A stretch of 64,000 bases of DNA from Acetobacteraceae bacterium ESL0709. Lineage in GTDB: Bacteria; Pseudomonadota; Alphaproteobacteria; Acetobacterales; Acetobacteraceae. The stretch covers positions 1,349,628 through 1,413,627 of the forward strand of contig JAQTIA010000003.1 in assembly GCA_029433415.1 (NCBI GenBank), given 5' to 3'. The notes beneath the pieces are model-generated. The model was not told where the DNA came from and did not search any database. It saw nothing but the letters and a program-made list of their open reading frames with translations. Position numbers and translations under genes: made by a program. Below, in pieces: positions 36,936 to 46,728 of the stretch (within the stretch, counting starts at the first letter, position 1; each line of letters begins with the position of its first letter).

Positions 36936-36975
36936 AAAGGTGGGAAGCCGCGTCTGGCTCTCCCGCCTTTTTTGT
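36936..36975 (+). terminator. Rho-independent terminator after ompW
   Basis: AGGTGGGA-AGCC-loop-GGCT-C-TCCCGCCT forms a stem of about twelve pairs (with one G-T and a bulge) followed by TTTTTT, 35 bases beyond the ompW stop. Confidence 0.85.
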
Positions 36976-37107
36976 TATCTTCCCCAATGCCGGAATTATA
37001 ACGGTTTTTTAATGTCATAATATCTCCTCATGACGTGACAGACATACCAGTTTATGGCAGAGACAGTTATTCATCTGATCTCTCATGAAATATCGGAGTT
37101 GTTTGCG

Positions 37108-38235
37108 ATGGGTGGTGCACGCTCCCTGGCCAAATATTGCGGCCTGTCTGTACTATGCCTTTTGGGCCTATGGGGGGTATGGTACCTTATAAAGCCCGAA
37201 ACTCTCCCAGATGCCGCTTCCCCCATGGCCGTCCGCCAAGGTGAGATCATACATGTCAAGGCAGGCAGCCCTTTAAGTAAACGTCTTGTCGTCGAACCCG
37301 TTACTCTATCAAAATTACCTCATCTGATTGAAGTCCCCGCAGAACTCACCGCAGCTCCTGGTCATGACGTCAAGATTTACCCTCCTGTTACAGGTCGTAT
37401 AACCGACATCATCGTCCAGCCAGGACAGACTGTACAAAAAGGTGAGATTCTGGGGCGCATGCTTTCAGGTGATCTGGCACAGGCACAGTCGGATCAACAA
37501 AAAGCCGCGGCCGCCCTGAAGCTCGCCCAGTTAAATTACGACCGCATAAAAGCTGTTATGGTCGCAGGCGGTAGCGCTCTCAAAGACATACAATCAGCCC
37601 GGAATGATCTGGCACAGGCACAGGCCGAGGCTCGTAGGGCCGAACATCATCTTGAAGCTCTGGACGGTGGGCCAAATAATGCCACCAACAATGGCTTCCT
37701 TATCACGGCACCCGTCGATGGTGTTGTCTCTAGCATCACGGCAGGGTTAGGGCAGCAGGTAACAGATACATCCAATCCCATCATGGAACTTGTTGATCTC
37801 AGCAGCCTCTGGGTTGTCGCGCATATCCCGGAAGCCTTGCTTCCGCAACTTCGTCCCAATATGGTGTTATCGGCATCTTTTGACGGTCAGAACTGTTCTG
37901 GTCCCGTAACAGGCCGCAATCCCGTCGTACAGAACGATACCAGGAGGACGGACCTCTATCTGCGTTGCGAAAATAGAGGTGGCACACTGCATCCTGGTCA
38001 ATTTACAACCGCCATAATCAGCATACCGGAACGCCAGCAACTTATCCTGTCCAAAACAGCACTGGTCATGAATAATGAAGCGGTTACTGTCATGATTGAG
38101 ACAGCCTCGGATACGTACAGAAGACGCCAGATTACCATCAGCTATGATGAAGGCCCGAACGTAAGAATCGTCGATGGATTGAAAGCAGGAGAGCGAGTCG
38201 TTACGCACGGTGCCATCCTGCTTAATGATTATTAG
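37108..38235 (+). CDS. RND efflux periplasmic adaptor, CzcB-like
   Basis: Membrane-fusion subunit linking an inner-membrane RND pump to an outer-membrane channel. It has one N-terminal membrane anchor (YCGLSVLCLLGLWGVWYLI), split biotinyl-lipoyl halves (VTGRITDIIVQPGQTVQKGEILG and ITAPVDGVVSSITAGLGQQV) around an alpha-helical hairpin, and beta-barrel domains. The frame opens at an ATG at 37054, but the ATG at 37108 has GGAG nine bases upstream and the earlier one has none. It is the first gene of a tripartite operon; the pump gene follows after 21 bases. Confidence 0.9.
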   Translation: MGGARSLAKYCGLSVLCLLGLWGVWYLIKPETLPDAASPMAVRQGEIIHVKAGSPLSKRLVVEPVTLSKLPHLIEVPAELTAAPGHDVKIYPPVTGRITDIIVQPGQTVQKGEILGRMLSGDLAQAQSDQQKAAAALKLAQLNYDRIKAVMVAGGSALKDIQSARNDLAQAQAEARRAEHHLEALDGGPNNATNNGFLITAPVDGVVSSITAGLGQQVTDTSNPIMELVDLSSLWVVAHIPEALLPQLRPNMVLSASFDGQNCSGPVTGRNPVVQNDTRRTDLYLRCENRGGTLHPGQFTTAIISIPERQQLILSKTALVMNNEAVTVMIETASDTYRRRQITISYDEGPNVRIVDGLKAGERVVTHGAILLNDY

Positions 38236-38256
38236 GCAGGAATAGAGGGACAGTAT

Positions 38257-41200
38257 ATGCATATTGAAGCCTTTATTTCCTGGTGCTTTTCCCGCCGCAC
38301 CCTTGTTTTCTTTTTTGCGACTCTCATCATGATTCTCGGCGTCGTCGCCTGGAAGCAATTACCTATAGAAGCTTACCCGGATCTGGGACCAGTAACAGTA
38401 CAGATCACGACACAGATGCCCGGTCTGGCAGCCGAGGAAATGGAGCAACAGGTCACGATGCCAGTCGAGCGTGCTCTGGCGAGCGTACCTAATGTGACAG
38501 AAAGTCGCTCTACCAGTACGTTCGGCCTTTCCTTGGTCACGCTGGTCTTTAAGGACGGCACAGATATTTATCTGGCACGACAACAGGTTCTGTCTGAACT
38601 CTCAAGCCTTGATCTGACGAATGGAGGGCAACCCTCCCTCGGCCCTGTAACAGGCCCCAGCGGAGAAATCTACCGTTATACCCTGGAATCTGATGACCGT
38701 GACCTAATGGCCCTGTCAGACGTTCAGAAATGGATCGTCATACCTGCCTTAAAGCAGATTCCCGGAATCGTCAGTATCGATAATTTTGGTGGCTTCACGC
38801 GTGAATACCAGCTGGTAATCGATCCCAATGCCCTGATCCGCTACAGCGTCAGTCTTGAAGACGTCATGAACGCTGTCAAGAACAACAACGCAAATGCAGG
38901 TGGAGGCCGCATCAGCCGGGGCGAGCAATCCTATATTATCCGTGGGGTAGGTCTCATTCATTCCCTTGCTGATATGAATGAAATAGTCGTCAGTCACCAT
39001 AATGGCGTACCAGTTCTGCTCAAGCAGCTCGGTCATATCGAATTTGGCCATCAGGTACGTGAAGGCCTATTGGGTAAGGACAATAATCCTGACACGCTGG
39101 AAGGTATCGTGACCGCCCTGCGTGGTGCCAACCCCTCACAGGTCCTTAGCGCCCTGCATGAGAAGATTGATAAACTGCAAAAACGGCTGGCGCCATTACA
39201 TATGAGGATCGTCCCTTATCTGGATCGTGACAATCTCGTTCATGCCACAACGGAAAAAGTCGGTGAGACCATGACCGAGGGCATTGCACTCGTCCTGATT
39301 ATTCTCACCTTCTTTCTGGGCTCTCCACGGTGTGCCGCCGTTACCGCAATCACCATTCCCTTTGCTCTCGCTGTTGCCTTCATTCTCATGAAGGCTTGCG
39401 GCATGGCCGCCAACCTCTTTTCGCTCGGGGCCATTGATTTTGGCGTGATTGTCGATGGGGCCATCGTGATTACAGAGGTTATTCTGCGCCTGCGAGAAGA
39501 AGAGCCAGGACAACCTCTTGAGATCGAAACCGTCCTCGCCGTCACATTACGAGCCGGGCGAGCAATTTTCGCCTCGACCATGATCATCATCCTGGCCTAC
39601 AGCCCTCTCTTCGCTTTTGACGGAATGGAAGGAAAACTCTTCCATCCCATGGCTTTTACAGTCAGTTTTGCCCTCGTCGGAGCACTTCTTTGCGCCTTGT
39701 CTTTAACGCCTACCCTGACCTATCTGGCACTGCGCAATCCACATTACATATGGCATAATACCCCTCTTGAATGGCTGATCAAGCATTACAAAAACGGACT
39801 ATCCTATTTCCTGCGCTATCCCCATGTCCCCTTCATCGGCGCAGGTGTCGCTCTTGTTCTGGTCATTATTCTGGGCGCCTCTATGGGACAGGAATTTCTG
39901 CCAGATCTCGATGAAGGGGCCTTGTGGATTCAGGTACAGATGCCAACTGCCATCTCGCTTGAAAAAGGTCAGGAAATCTCTAACGAGCTTCGCCGTGCTG
40001 TAAGGGAGTTTCCAGAAACATCCTATGCCATCACGCAGCTCGGCCGTTCTGATGATGGAACCGACCCCTGGACACCTTCTCACGTTGAAATGCCGGTTGG
40101 GCTGACCTCCTACAAAACCTGGCCAAAAGGGGAAGGAAAAGAGCAATTTGTTGAAAAACTGCGTAAAAGACTGAACAAAATCCCTGGTATCGTCTTTTCC
40201 ATCAGCCAGCCTATTCAGGATGGTATCGAAGATTCGATTGGGGGAGCACATAGTCCACTTGTTCTGCGTGTTTATGGCGATAATTTTAATGAATTGCGCC
40301 GAATTGGACAACAAATTGTTGATATTCTTTGGCAAGTACCAGGTACTGTGCAGGCCTCTCTCTTTCAAGAACCCCGTATTCCCCAGATCGAAGTACAGGC
40401 TGACCGCAAAAAGGCTGCCCGTTACGGAATCAATATTTCCGATATTTCCGATATCGTTGCCAATGCTATTGGCGATGCACCTCTGACAACGATCGTTAAA
40501 GGGGGCAGGGAATATAATGCGACTCTGCATGTAGCCCACAAGCACCTTGATAATTTACAGGAAATGGGACAAATCCCCTTGATAACTTCCGATGGAGCAG
40601 CCATTCCGCTTTCGGAAGTCGCAGCTATCCGCTTCCAGATGGGCGAAAGCAATATTAGTCACGAAGGAGGCGAACGCGCTCTCACGATACAGGTCGATAA
40701 TGGCAGCAGACCAATGTCGCAATATCTGGCCGATGCCCAGAAACGCATAGATAGCGCCGTGCATTTTGATCCGCAAAATTATCGTCTGGAATGGGCGGGC
40801 TCCTTCAAGCAGGCAAAACATGCACAGATTCGCCTTTCCATCGCCCTGTCAGTCATGTTCGCCGTCATGTTAGGCGTCCTTTATATTGAGTTCCAGAAAG
40901 TCCGTCAGGCACTGCTGATCCTGAGTGTAGTGCCTTTGGCGACCCTGGGCGGGCTTGTAGCACTTCACTGGCGTCATGAAACGCTCAATATTGCAACAGC
41001 GGTCGGGTTTATCGCCCTTTTCGGGGTGGCCATACAAAACGGCATCATCATGATCTCCAGCATTAACCGTCACAGGCTTGAGGGCCATGATACATTCCAT
41101 GCCACAGTCATCGGCGCCTCTGAACGTTTCCGCCCTGTCCTGATGACCGCAACTGTTGCCAGTGTTGGCATGTTGCCCGCGGCCATAGCGACAGGGGTGG

Positions 41201-41358
41201 GTACTGATGTCCAGCGCGGTTTGGCTACAGTCGTCGTAGGCGGGCTGGGTATTGCGACATTACTGACCTTGTTTATCCTTCCTGTCACTTTTTACCGTCT
41301 GGAAAGCTGGATTGATCAACGCTCTGCCCGTTCTGCAGCCAAGAGAGGTCTTTCGTGA
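38257..41358 (+). CDS. Heavy-metal RND pump, CzcA/CusA family
   Basis: Proton-driven inner-membrane pump of 1033 residues with the usual twelve helices and two large periplasmic loops. Helix 4 contains D394-x5-D400-x6-E407 (DFGVIVDGAIVITE), the three acidic residues that mark the HME group and, in CzcA, proton and divalent-cation transport; this favours Zn/Co/Cd/Ni over the copper/silver CusA type. A GAGGG site precedes the ATG. The stop overlaps the next gene's GTG start (GTGA), indicating translational coupling of pump and outer-membrane channel. Confidence 0.93.
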   Translation: MHIEAFISWCFSRRTLVFFFATLIMILGVVAWKQLPIEAYPDLGPVTVQITTQMPGLAAEEMEQQVTMPVERALASVPNVTESRSTSTFGLSLVTLVFKDGTDIYLARQQVLSELSSLDLTNGGQPSLGPVTGPSGEIYRYTLESDDRDLMALSDVQKWIVIPALKQIPGIVSIDNFGGFTREYQLVIDPNALIRYSVSLEDVMNAVKNNNANAGGGRISRGEQSYIIRGVGLIHSLADMNEIVVSHHNGVPVLLKQLGHIEFGHQVREGLLGKDNNPDTLEGIVTALRGANPSQVLSALHEKIDKLQKRLAPLHMRIVPYLDRDNLVHATTEKVGETMTEGIALVLIILTFFLGSPRCAAVTAITIPFALAVAFILMKACGMAANLFSLGAIDFGVIVDGAIVITEVILRLREEEPGQPLEIETVLAVTLRAGRAIFASTMIIILAYSPLFAFDGMEGKLFHPMAFTVSFALVGALLCALSLTPTLTYLALRNPHYIWHNTPLEWLIKHYKNGLSYFLRYPHVPFIGAGVALVLVIILGASMGQEFLPDLDEGALWIQVQMPTAISLEKGQEISNELRRAVREFPETSYAITQLGRSDDGTDPWTPSHVEMPVGLTSYKTWPKGEGKEQFVEKLRKRLNKIPGIVFSISQPIQDGIEDSIGGAHSPLVLRVYGDNFNELRRIGQQIVDILWQVPGTVQASLFQEPRIPQIEVQADRKKAARYGINISDISDIVANAIGDAPLTTIVKGGREYNATLHVAHKHLDNLQEMGQIPLITSDGAAIPLSEVAAIRFQMGESNISHEGGERALTIQVDNGSRPMSQYLADAQKRIDSAVHFDPQNYRLEWAGSFKQAKHAQIRLSIALSVMFAVMLGVLYIEFQKVRQALLILSVVPLATLGGLVALHWRHETLNIATAVGFIALFGVAIQNGIIMISSINRHRLEGHDTFHATVIGASERFRPVLMTATVASVGMLPAAIATGVGTDVQRGLATVVVGGLGIATLLTLFILPVTFYRLESWIDQRSARSAAKRGLS

Positions 41359-42884
41359 GCTTCTCCATAAAACCCCATTACAAGACCTCTTTCCTGACGC
41401 CTTTATTATGTGCAGCATTATGCAGTTGCGCAGTCGGACCCAAAGGGAAGATCCCTCCTTTACCAGCCCATACAGACTATCGCTCTACCCCTATCAGACA
41501 AACGGCCGGGCAAACCAGTCAGGATTCAGTCTTGCGTCGTCAGGATATCATTCAGGGACTGGATATCCCCGGAAAATGGTGGGAAGTTTTCCATAATCCT
41601 TCTTTAAATCAGCTGGTTGAGCGGGCGCTTGCCAATAGTCATGATCTAAAAGCCATGCAAGAAGGGTTAAAGATGGCATGGGAGCAACGCCGCGTTGAGG
41701 GCGCAGCCTTATATCCCACCATTTCGGCACAATTCATTCCATCACGAAATAAAACTTCCAAATCCCTGTCCAACGTGCCTTACGCCAATGAATGGCTCTA
41801 TAACCTTCATACGGCCCAGCTGAATATCGGTTACGTCCCTGATCTATGGGGCGGAGAAAGACAGGCGATACGAGCTGCCGCAGCGCAAGCTAATATCCAG
41901 CGTTTCCAGCTTGAAGCCACAGCCCTTACGCTCATCAGCAATATCGTAAATGGCGCCATCACCGAAGCCAGCTTCAGAGCACAAATTGAGGCTACAGAGG
42001 CTTTGATTGCCCAGCAAAAAGAAACACTCGCTATTGCCGAAAGGCAGCAAACACTGGGCGATCAGGCACGACTGAACACATTACTGCAACAAAATGCCCT
42101 GGCGCAGCTGGAAGCCTCCCTCCCGCCGTTAGAGCGGGACCTGGCCCAGACGCGCACCCAGTTGGCAACATTGGCTGGTTTGACACCCAATCAGGACATC
42201 CCTGTTTTTACATTGGATCAATTTACACTCCCTCAGCAAATGCCGCTTTCCCTTCCTTCTGCACTTCTGGAGCAACGTCCTGACATACGGGCCGCGCAGG
42301 AACAGATTCATGCGGCGGCAGCGCAAGTAGGAATCTCTATTGCAAACCGCCTGCCCAATGTACAGCTCAGTGCACTACCCGGTCAGGTCGTAGGCCATAT
42401 GAGCCAAATGTTCAAAACCGGTTATGGCAACTGGGACATGATGGCGACCATTACCCAACCCATCTTTCAGGGAGGCTCACTCCTCCACGCCCAGCGGGCT
42501 GCCAAGAAACAGCTTCATCAGGCAACGGAAATGTATCAATCAACCGTCCTGAGCGCCGTTGGCGACGTCGCTGACAGTCTTTACGCCCTGCAATATGACA
42601 GCGAAACCCTTCAGGCTCAGCAGAAGACTCTGGAAAGTGCACAGCAATCCCTCAAAATTGCCCAAGCACGTAAAAGACTCGGCGATATCAGCCAGCTTGA
42701 TCTCCTGACAGCACAGTCTGCCGTCGCACAGAGTCAGCTTTCTTTTGTACAAGCTAAAGCCGTACGCTTTTCCGATAGTGTCGGACTCTTTCAAGCGCTT
42801 GGTGGAGGATGGTGGCACCGTAATGATCTGGGTCTTCCACCCGAAGAGGCTAAAAGACTCTCTACCACGCTCGTTCCCTGGTAA
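41355..42884 (+). CDS. RND efflux outer-membrane lipoprotein (NodT/OprM family)
   Basis: TolC-like outer-membrane channel of the tripartite system. The N-terminus is a lipoprotein signal with lipobox LCSC (lipid-modified Cys after residue 23), followed by the family's two outer-membrane-efflux repeats: LVERALANSHDLKAM...A and SLPSALLEQRPDIRAAQEQI. 509 residues, full length. It starts at GTG overlapping the pump stop, with AGAGAGG upstream. The terminal hairpin lies across its stop codon. Confidence 0.92.
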   Translation: MSFSIKPHYKTSFLTPLLCAALCSCAVGPKGKIPPLPAHTDYRSTPIRQTAGQTSQDSVLRRQDIIQGLDIPGKWWEVFHNPSLNQLVERALANSHDLKAMQEGLKMAWEQRRVEGAALYPTISAQFIPSRNKTSKSLSNVPYANEWLYNLHTAQLNIGYVPDLWGGERQAIRAAAAQANIQRFQLEATALTLISNIVNGAITEASFRAQIEATEALIAQQKETLAIAERQQTLGDQARLNTLLQQNALAQLEASLPPLERDLAQTRTQLATLAGLTPNQDIPVFTLDQFTLPQQMPLSLPSALLEQRPDIRAAQEQIHAAAAQVGISIANRLPNVQLSALPGQVVGHMSQMFKTGYGNWDMMATITQPIFQGGSLLHAQRAAKKQLHQATEMYQSTVLSAVGDVADSLYALQYDSETLQAQQKTLESAQQSLKIAQARKRLGDISQLDLLTAQSAVAQSQLSFVQAKAVRFSDSVGLFQALGGGWWHRNDLGLPPEEAKRLSTTLVPW

Positions 42885-42894
42885 ACAGGGAACG
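42872..42894. other. Perfect stem-loop over the end of the efflux operon
   Basis: CGTTCCCTG, loop GTAAA, CAGGGAACG: nine perfect pairs spanning the stop codon at 42882. No T-run follows on either strand, so it is not a standard terminator; it may protect the 3' end of transcripts between two convergent genes. Confidence 0.6.
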
Positions 42895-42900
42895 AAAAAC

Positions 42901-43497
42901 CTAATCCGTCTCCTCGATGTCCAGACTCCACTGACCAGCCTCTGGATGAGCGAAAACAGGCACGGCATTAGGCAACCTGACATTCGCCGGGAGGTTCATG
43001 GCCGAACGGAGGGAACGAAAAACCCCTCCATGAGCCACAATGAGGGTCGTTTCATCTCCAGCCAAAATTCGGTTAAGTCCTTTCACAACACGTTCGCGTA
43101 ATTCTGCAAAAGGCTCTGCCCCTTCCGGGGTATAGTCACCAGCAATCCAGGGATTATACCACTCTCCCATGGGCTTGCCTTCCTGCACCCCGAAACAAAC
43201 CTCAATCATGGAATCATCACGTGTGATGGGAAGATCGGGACCACCAGCTTCCGTAATGGCGCGCTTTACATAGTCAGCCGTAACAGACGCGCGGCTGAGC
43301 GGAGACGTCACGATGCGCGTAAAAGGCATAGAGTGATTCTGGAAATGCCTTGCGAAAGCTTTGCCCGCTGCTACAGCTTGAGCCAGCCCCGCATCATTCA
43401 ACGGCACGTCAGTCCGACCCTGTGACAGATTGGCTGCATTCCAGTCGGTCTGACCATGACGCAGGAACCAGTAAGAACGTAGCATGAGCTCCGTCAT
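42901..43497 (-). CDS. Histidine phosphatase family protein
   Basis: Phosphatase or phosphoglycerate-mutase-like enzyme. The catalytic FLRHGQTDWN (phospho-histidine) motif is at the start, followed by SPLSRASVTADYV and a second histidine in LIVAHGGVFRSL. The length of 198 residues and absence of mutase insertions suggest a phosphatase such as CobC- or GpmB-like; substrate unknown. ATG 43497 is preferred because AAGGAG lies just upstream. Confidence 0.85.
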   Translation of the reverse strand: MTELMLRSYWFLRHGQTDWNAANLSQGRTDVPLNDAGLAQAVAAGKAFARHFQNHSMPFTRIVTSPLSRASVTADYVKRAITEAGGPDLPITRDDSMIEVCFGVQEGKPMGEWYNPWIAGDYTPEGAEPFAELRERVVKGLNRILAGDETTLIVAHGGVFRSLRSAMNLPANVRLPNAVPVFAHPEAGQWSLDIEETD

Positions 43498-43539
43498 CAA
43501 AACTCCTTGTACGGGGAAAACCACTCTGCTACTGCACTA

Positions 43540-44481
43540 TCAGTCAAACAATGACGAAACAGAACTCTCATCGGCAACAGCCCGGATTGCTCTGGCAATA
43601 AGCCCTGCTGTCGAAATCTGTCTGATATTGGGCGTCACTTCCTGTTCCTTTGTCGCAGGGATACTGTCTGTGATCGTCAGCATTCTGATCGGGCTATCCA
43701 TAACCTTCTTGCAGGCATTATTGGTTAACACTCCGTGAGTTACGTAAGCTTCAACTCCTGCGGCCCCATGTTTCACGAGAGCTTCGGCAGCATTGCAGAG
43801 TGAGCCACCACTATCGACAATGTCATCAACCAGAATACAGTAACGCCCCTCGACATCTCCAATCACATTCATAACTTCCGAGACACCCGCACGCTCACGA
43901 CGCTTGTCAATAATCGCCAGATCGACGTTCAGCCGGCGGGCGAGCTGCCGTGCTCTGATCACACCGCCCACGTCGGGTGAGACAATCATCAGATCCTCTT
44001 CATCACGCGCAGGATGGCGGGAAAGAATATCCCGCACAAAAAGCGGCGCTGCATAAAGATTATCTGTCGGAATATCGAAAAAGCCCTGGATCTGCATGGC
44101 GTGCAAATCCATCGTCAGAATACGGTTCGCACCAGCCTCAGTCAGCAAATTGGCCACAAGCTTGGCACTAATAGGCGTTCTTGGTCCCGACTTCCGGTCC
44201 TGGCGCGCATAGCCAAAATACGGCATAACGGCCGTAATCCGGCGGGCCGACCCCCGACGCAACGCATCCAGGACAATCAATAATTCCATAAGGTGGTCAT
44301 TGGTCGGCATGCAGGTGCTCTGAAGCACAAACATATCCTCGCCACGCACATTTTCCTGTATTTCAACAAAAACCTCACCATCCGCAAACCTGCGAATCAT
44401 GGTCTTGCATAAAGGAAGATCAAGCTCCTCGGCCACAGCTGTAGCCAAGGGGATATTACTATTACAGGCAACGATTTTCAT
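43540..44481 (-). CDS. prs: Ribose-phosphate pyrophosphokinase
   Basis: Makes PRPP from ribose 5-phosphate and ATP for nucleotide, histidine and tryptophan synthesis. The 313 residues contain the class I motifs [38 protein letters not shown] and the PRPP-binding [20 protein letters not shown]. Full length. It lies 42 bases downstream of the leftward histidine phosphatase start, reading the same way; no clear terminator was seen after it. Confidence 0.97.
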   Translation of the reverse strand: MKIVACNSNIPLATAVAEELDLPLCKTMIRRFADGEVFVEIQENVRGEDMFVLQSTCMPTNDHLMELLIVLDALRRGSARRITAVMPYFGYARQDRKSGPRTPISAKLVANLLTEAGANRILTMDLHAMQIQGFFDIPTDNLYAAPLFVRDILSRHPARDEEDLMIVSPDVGGVIRARQLARRLNVDLAIIDKRRERAGVSEVMNVIGDVEGRYCILVDDIVDSGGSLCNAAEALVKHGAAGVEAYVTHGVLTNNACKKVMDSPIRMLTITDSIPATKEQEVTPNIRQISTAGLIARAIRAVADESSVSSLFD

Positions 44482-44579
44482 AAACGGGGAATCTCACAGG
44501 CGAGGCAAAAGATCGGACTGTCATCCTATTTACCATCAAGGCAGCCTTATGTCATGACCCCCCATCCTATTCAGGCCAG

Positions 44580-45509
44580 TTACTTCCTCTTTACATCGGG
44601 AGAGGATTTCAGATCACGACCGGAATAATTAGTGATAATCGTCCTTACAGCTCCGGCAGCCTCATGCGCAGCATCTTCCGCAACGACTCCCCACGGACCA
44701 TCCAGTGAATGCACTGCCACAGCATGAAGTTGCGTCGCCGCGCCAGCTTCATCACCTTTCGCCGTTTTTACACGCCAGACAATTGTTATCTGCTGCTGTG
44801 TAACTTTTGTCTGTGGTGGAGCAGGGGGAAGATCCTTGATCTGTACGGTAGACGTCACCGTAAAATCAGCTCCATCCGGCTTTGCCTGAACATTATTGCG
44901 CCCATCAGGCAGAAAGGAATAAAAAGCCCGCGCCAGTGAAATGTCACCGTCTCCGGGAGCTCCCTGCACACCAGCAAAATAAATTCTAGCCTGACGATTC
45001 ATCAGACTATGAGGGTCAGTCTGCATATTCCTAGCCTGAATCGCTGTCAGCAGGCGCGCAATATCAGGCGCGATTTCCAGAGCCACCGTGTTGAGCGCAT
45101 CGGGATCCGCAGCCAGCCAGCCAGCCCTGTCTACTACAGAACCATATCCTTTTGCCCGTTCCTTTCCTGCCGAGTCATACAGTTTGTAATAGGGTTTTAT
45201 ACCATCCTCTACACGCTTGGCTCCCAAGCGGAGCCACCAGTCCCCTGGCTTGGGAGACTGTGCAACAGCCGGCAAAGACTGATTAACAAGCGCGGTAACG
45301 ACATCTCTAGCCCATAAAGCTGCTGCCGCACGCCAAGGAGCCCTGGAAGGAACAGGCACGGGAACGGCCAACCGGGGCGGCGGGAGATTCTGCGTGGCCA
45401 GGCGCTGGGATTCCCCCCCTCTTTTTGCAAAAGGATGCGCTATATCAAGGCAGCCTGACAGCGTCAGTAAAGAAAAAAACGCCAAAAGAACCGGACAAAA
45501 ACGCTTCAT
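44580..45509 (-). CDS. Lipoprotein of unknown function
   Basis: The N-terminus is a lipoprotein signal peptide with lipobox LSGC (Cys at 20 from the ATG at 45509), which has AAGGAAG upstream. The mature part is about 290 residues, rich in A and P near the start, with no recognised motif; its mid-section (WWLRLGAKRVEDGIKPYYKLYDSAGKE) and end (VRTIITNYSG) look like a soluble periplasmic domain. It is probably anchored to the outer membrane. It follows tonB by 72 bases on the same strand, so the two may be co-transcribed. I could not assign a family. Confidence 0.7.
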   Translation of the reverse strand: MKRFCPVLLAFFSLLTLSGCLDIAHPFAKRGGESQRLATQNLPPPRLAVPVPVPSRAPWRAAAALWARDVVTALVNQSLPAVAQSPKPGDWWLRLGAKRVEDGIKPYYKLYDSAGKERAKGYGSVVDRAGWLAADPDALNTVALEIAPDIARLLTAIQARNMQTDPHSLMNRQARIYFAGVQGAPGDGDISLARAFYSFLPDGRNNVQAKPDGADFTVTSTVQIKDLPPAPPQTKVTQQQITIVWRVKTAKGDEAGAATQLHAVAVHSLDGPWGVVAEDAAHEAAGAVRTIITNYSGRDLKSSPDVKRK

Positions 45510-45581
45510 TAATCTTCCTTTTTTTGCCAAAGACCAGGCCAGAATAAGGCCTGAGCCATCAAGCTCCCTAGAGAATTAATT

Positions 45582-46586
45582 TCACTGGCGAATCAGAATG
45601 TAATTGATCGTGACATCAAGATCAAAATGATCTCCCGCCATATCAGGGGGAACAGGCGGCAATTGCGCACTCTGGAACATACCGACAGTCGCAGCATCCA
45701 ACGCATAGGAGCCAGACTGATTCGTCAGGCGCACCCCTTTGACGCGGCCTGTTCTATCAATGATGACATGTACAGAAGAAGGACCATCTTCACCAGCTTC
45801 GGCTGCATCCTCGGGATAGAACATGTGCGCGCGAATCCAGCGATCCACTTCCGCACCATAATCCGAACTGACGCCCTTAATATGGTTACGCGTCTGATAG
45901 GGAGCATTAATCTGTCCATTCTGACTGAGAGGCCCCAGTGAGAAATTGACAGGCCCTCTTGACCCCCCTCTATGCCCATGTCTTTTCGCAGGCGGAGAGG
46001 GATCTCCGCTAAAAGACAAATCCATGGGATGAGAAAATGGCGTATTACGCACTGTTCGCCTGCGCGGAACTGGCTTTTCAGAAACATGACTGCGACGTAC
46101 GGCTTTCGGCGTAGCAGGCGTCAAAGGCTGCGATATCTGCGGAGCCTGGGACAAATCTGCCGAAGACGCAACAGGAGCTGGTGTCGAGGAAGGCGTTTGC
46201 GGAGAGGGTACAACCGGAGCCGGTGCTGTCTCCTCTGCCACTGGCGGCGGTACAGCCGCCGGGGAATCACTCCCCGGATCATGGACTTGCGGGTCTTTAA
46301 GACCCTGCTTGCTTGGTGGGGCATCGAAGACCATCTCGACCTGAGGCTGATTCGCGTCATCAGGTGTCCCATGAAGACTTGGTGCCTTATGTAAAATAAG
46401 GAACAAGCCCAGAAGATGGAGCAGAATTGATAAAAGAGCCGGTCCCACCAACGGAGATTCTGCAATAGTCTCCGGGCGCCTCATGGGAGAAGGCACAGCC
46501 TGCTGCCAAGCCGGGATCATGACATAATCACCCAGTCTGGCGCGTTTGTGAGGTAATGTCAGGTCAGGGACTGTCACAGTCATCAT
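45582..46586 (-). CDS. tonB: TonB-like energy transducer
   Basis: Transfers proton-motive energy to outer-membrane receptors. One N-terminal membrane helix (LVGPALLSILLHLLGLFLIL) is followed by a Pro- and Ala-rich periplasmic linker and a C-terminal TonB domain (SVHVIIDRTGRVKGVRLTNQSGSYALD) with the expected beta-strand pattern. The ATG at 46586 is chosen; the frame opens earlier only at a TTG. No exbB or exbD is adjacent, so these must lie elsewhere. The receptor gene at 56 kb is a likely partner. The linker is long compared with enterobacterial TonB. Confidence 0.83.
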   Translation of the reverse strand: MMTVTVPDLTLPHKRARLGDYVMIPAWQQAVPSPMRRPETIAESPLVGPALLSILLHLLGLFLILHKAPSLHGTPDDANQPQVEMVFDAPPSKQGLKDPQVHDPGSDSPAAVPPPVAEETAPAPVVPSPQTPSSTPAPVASSADLSQAPQISQPLTPATPKAVRRSHVSEKPVPRRRTVRNTPFSHPMDLSFSGDPSPPAKRHGHRGGSRGPVNFSLGPLSQNGQINAPYQTRNHIKGVSSDYGAEVDRWIRAHMFYPEDAAEAGEDGPSSVHVIIDRTGRVKGVRLTNQSGSYALDAATVGMFQSAQLPPVPPDMAGDHFDLDVTINYILIRQ

Positions 46587-46728
46587 ACTCACAGGATGAA
46601 GCCAACGGGCAGAACAGCAATGCAATCATGTCGCTTCCCTTGTGCCTCATAATACGTCAGACTGTCACCATTGAGCACAAAAATAAACAGCCATGTTTTA
46701 TTAAAGAATATTCAGAAAGCAGAGTCTT

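Noticed and set aside
42872..42894. Hairpin at the end of the efflux operon as a rho-independent terminator
   Set aside because: The stem is perfect, but no T-run follows on either strand.
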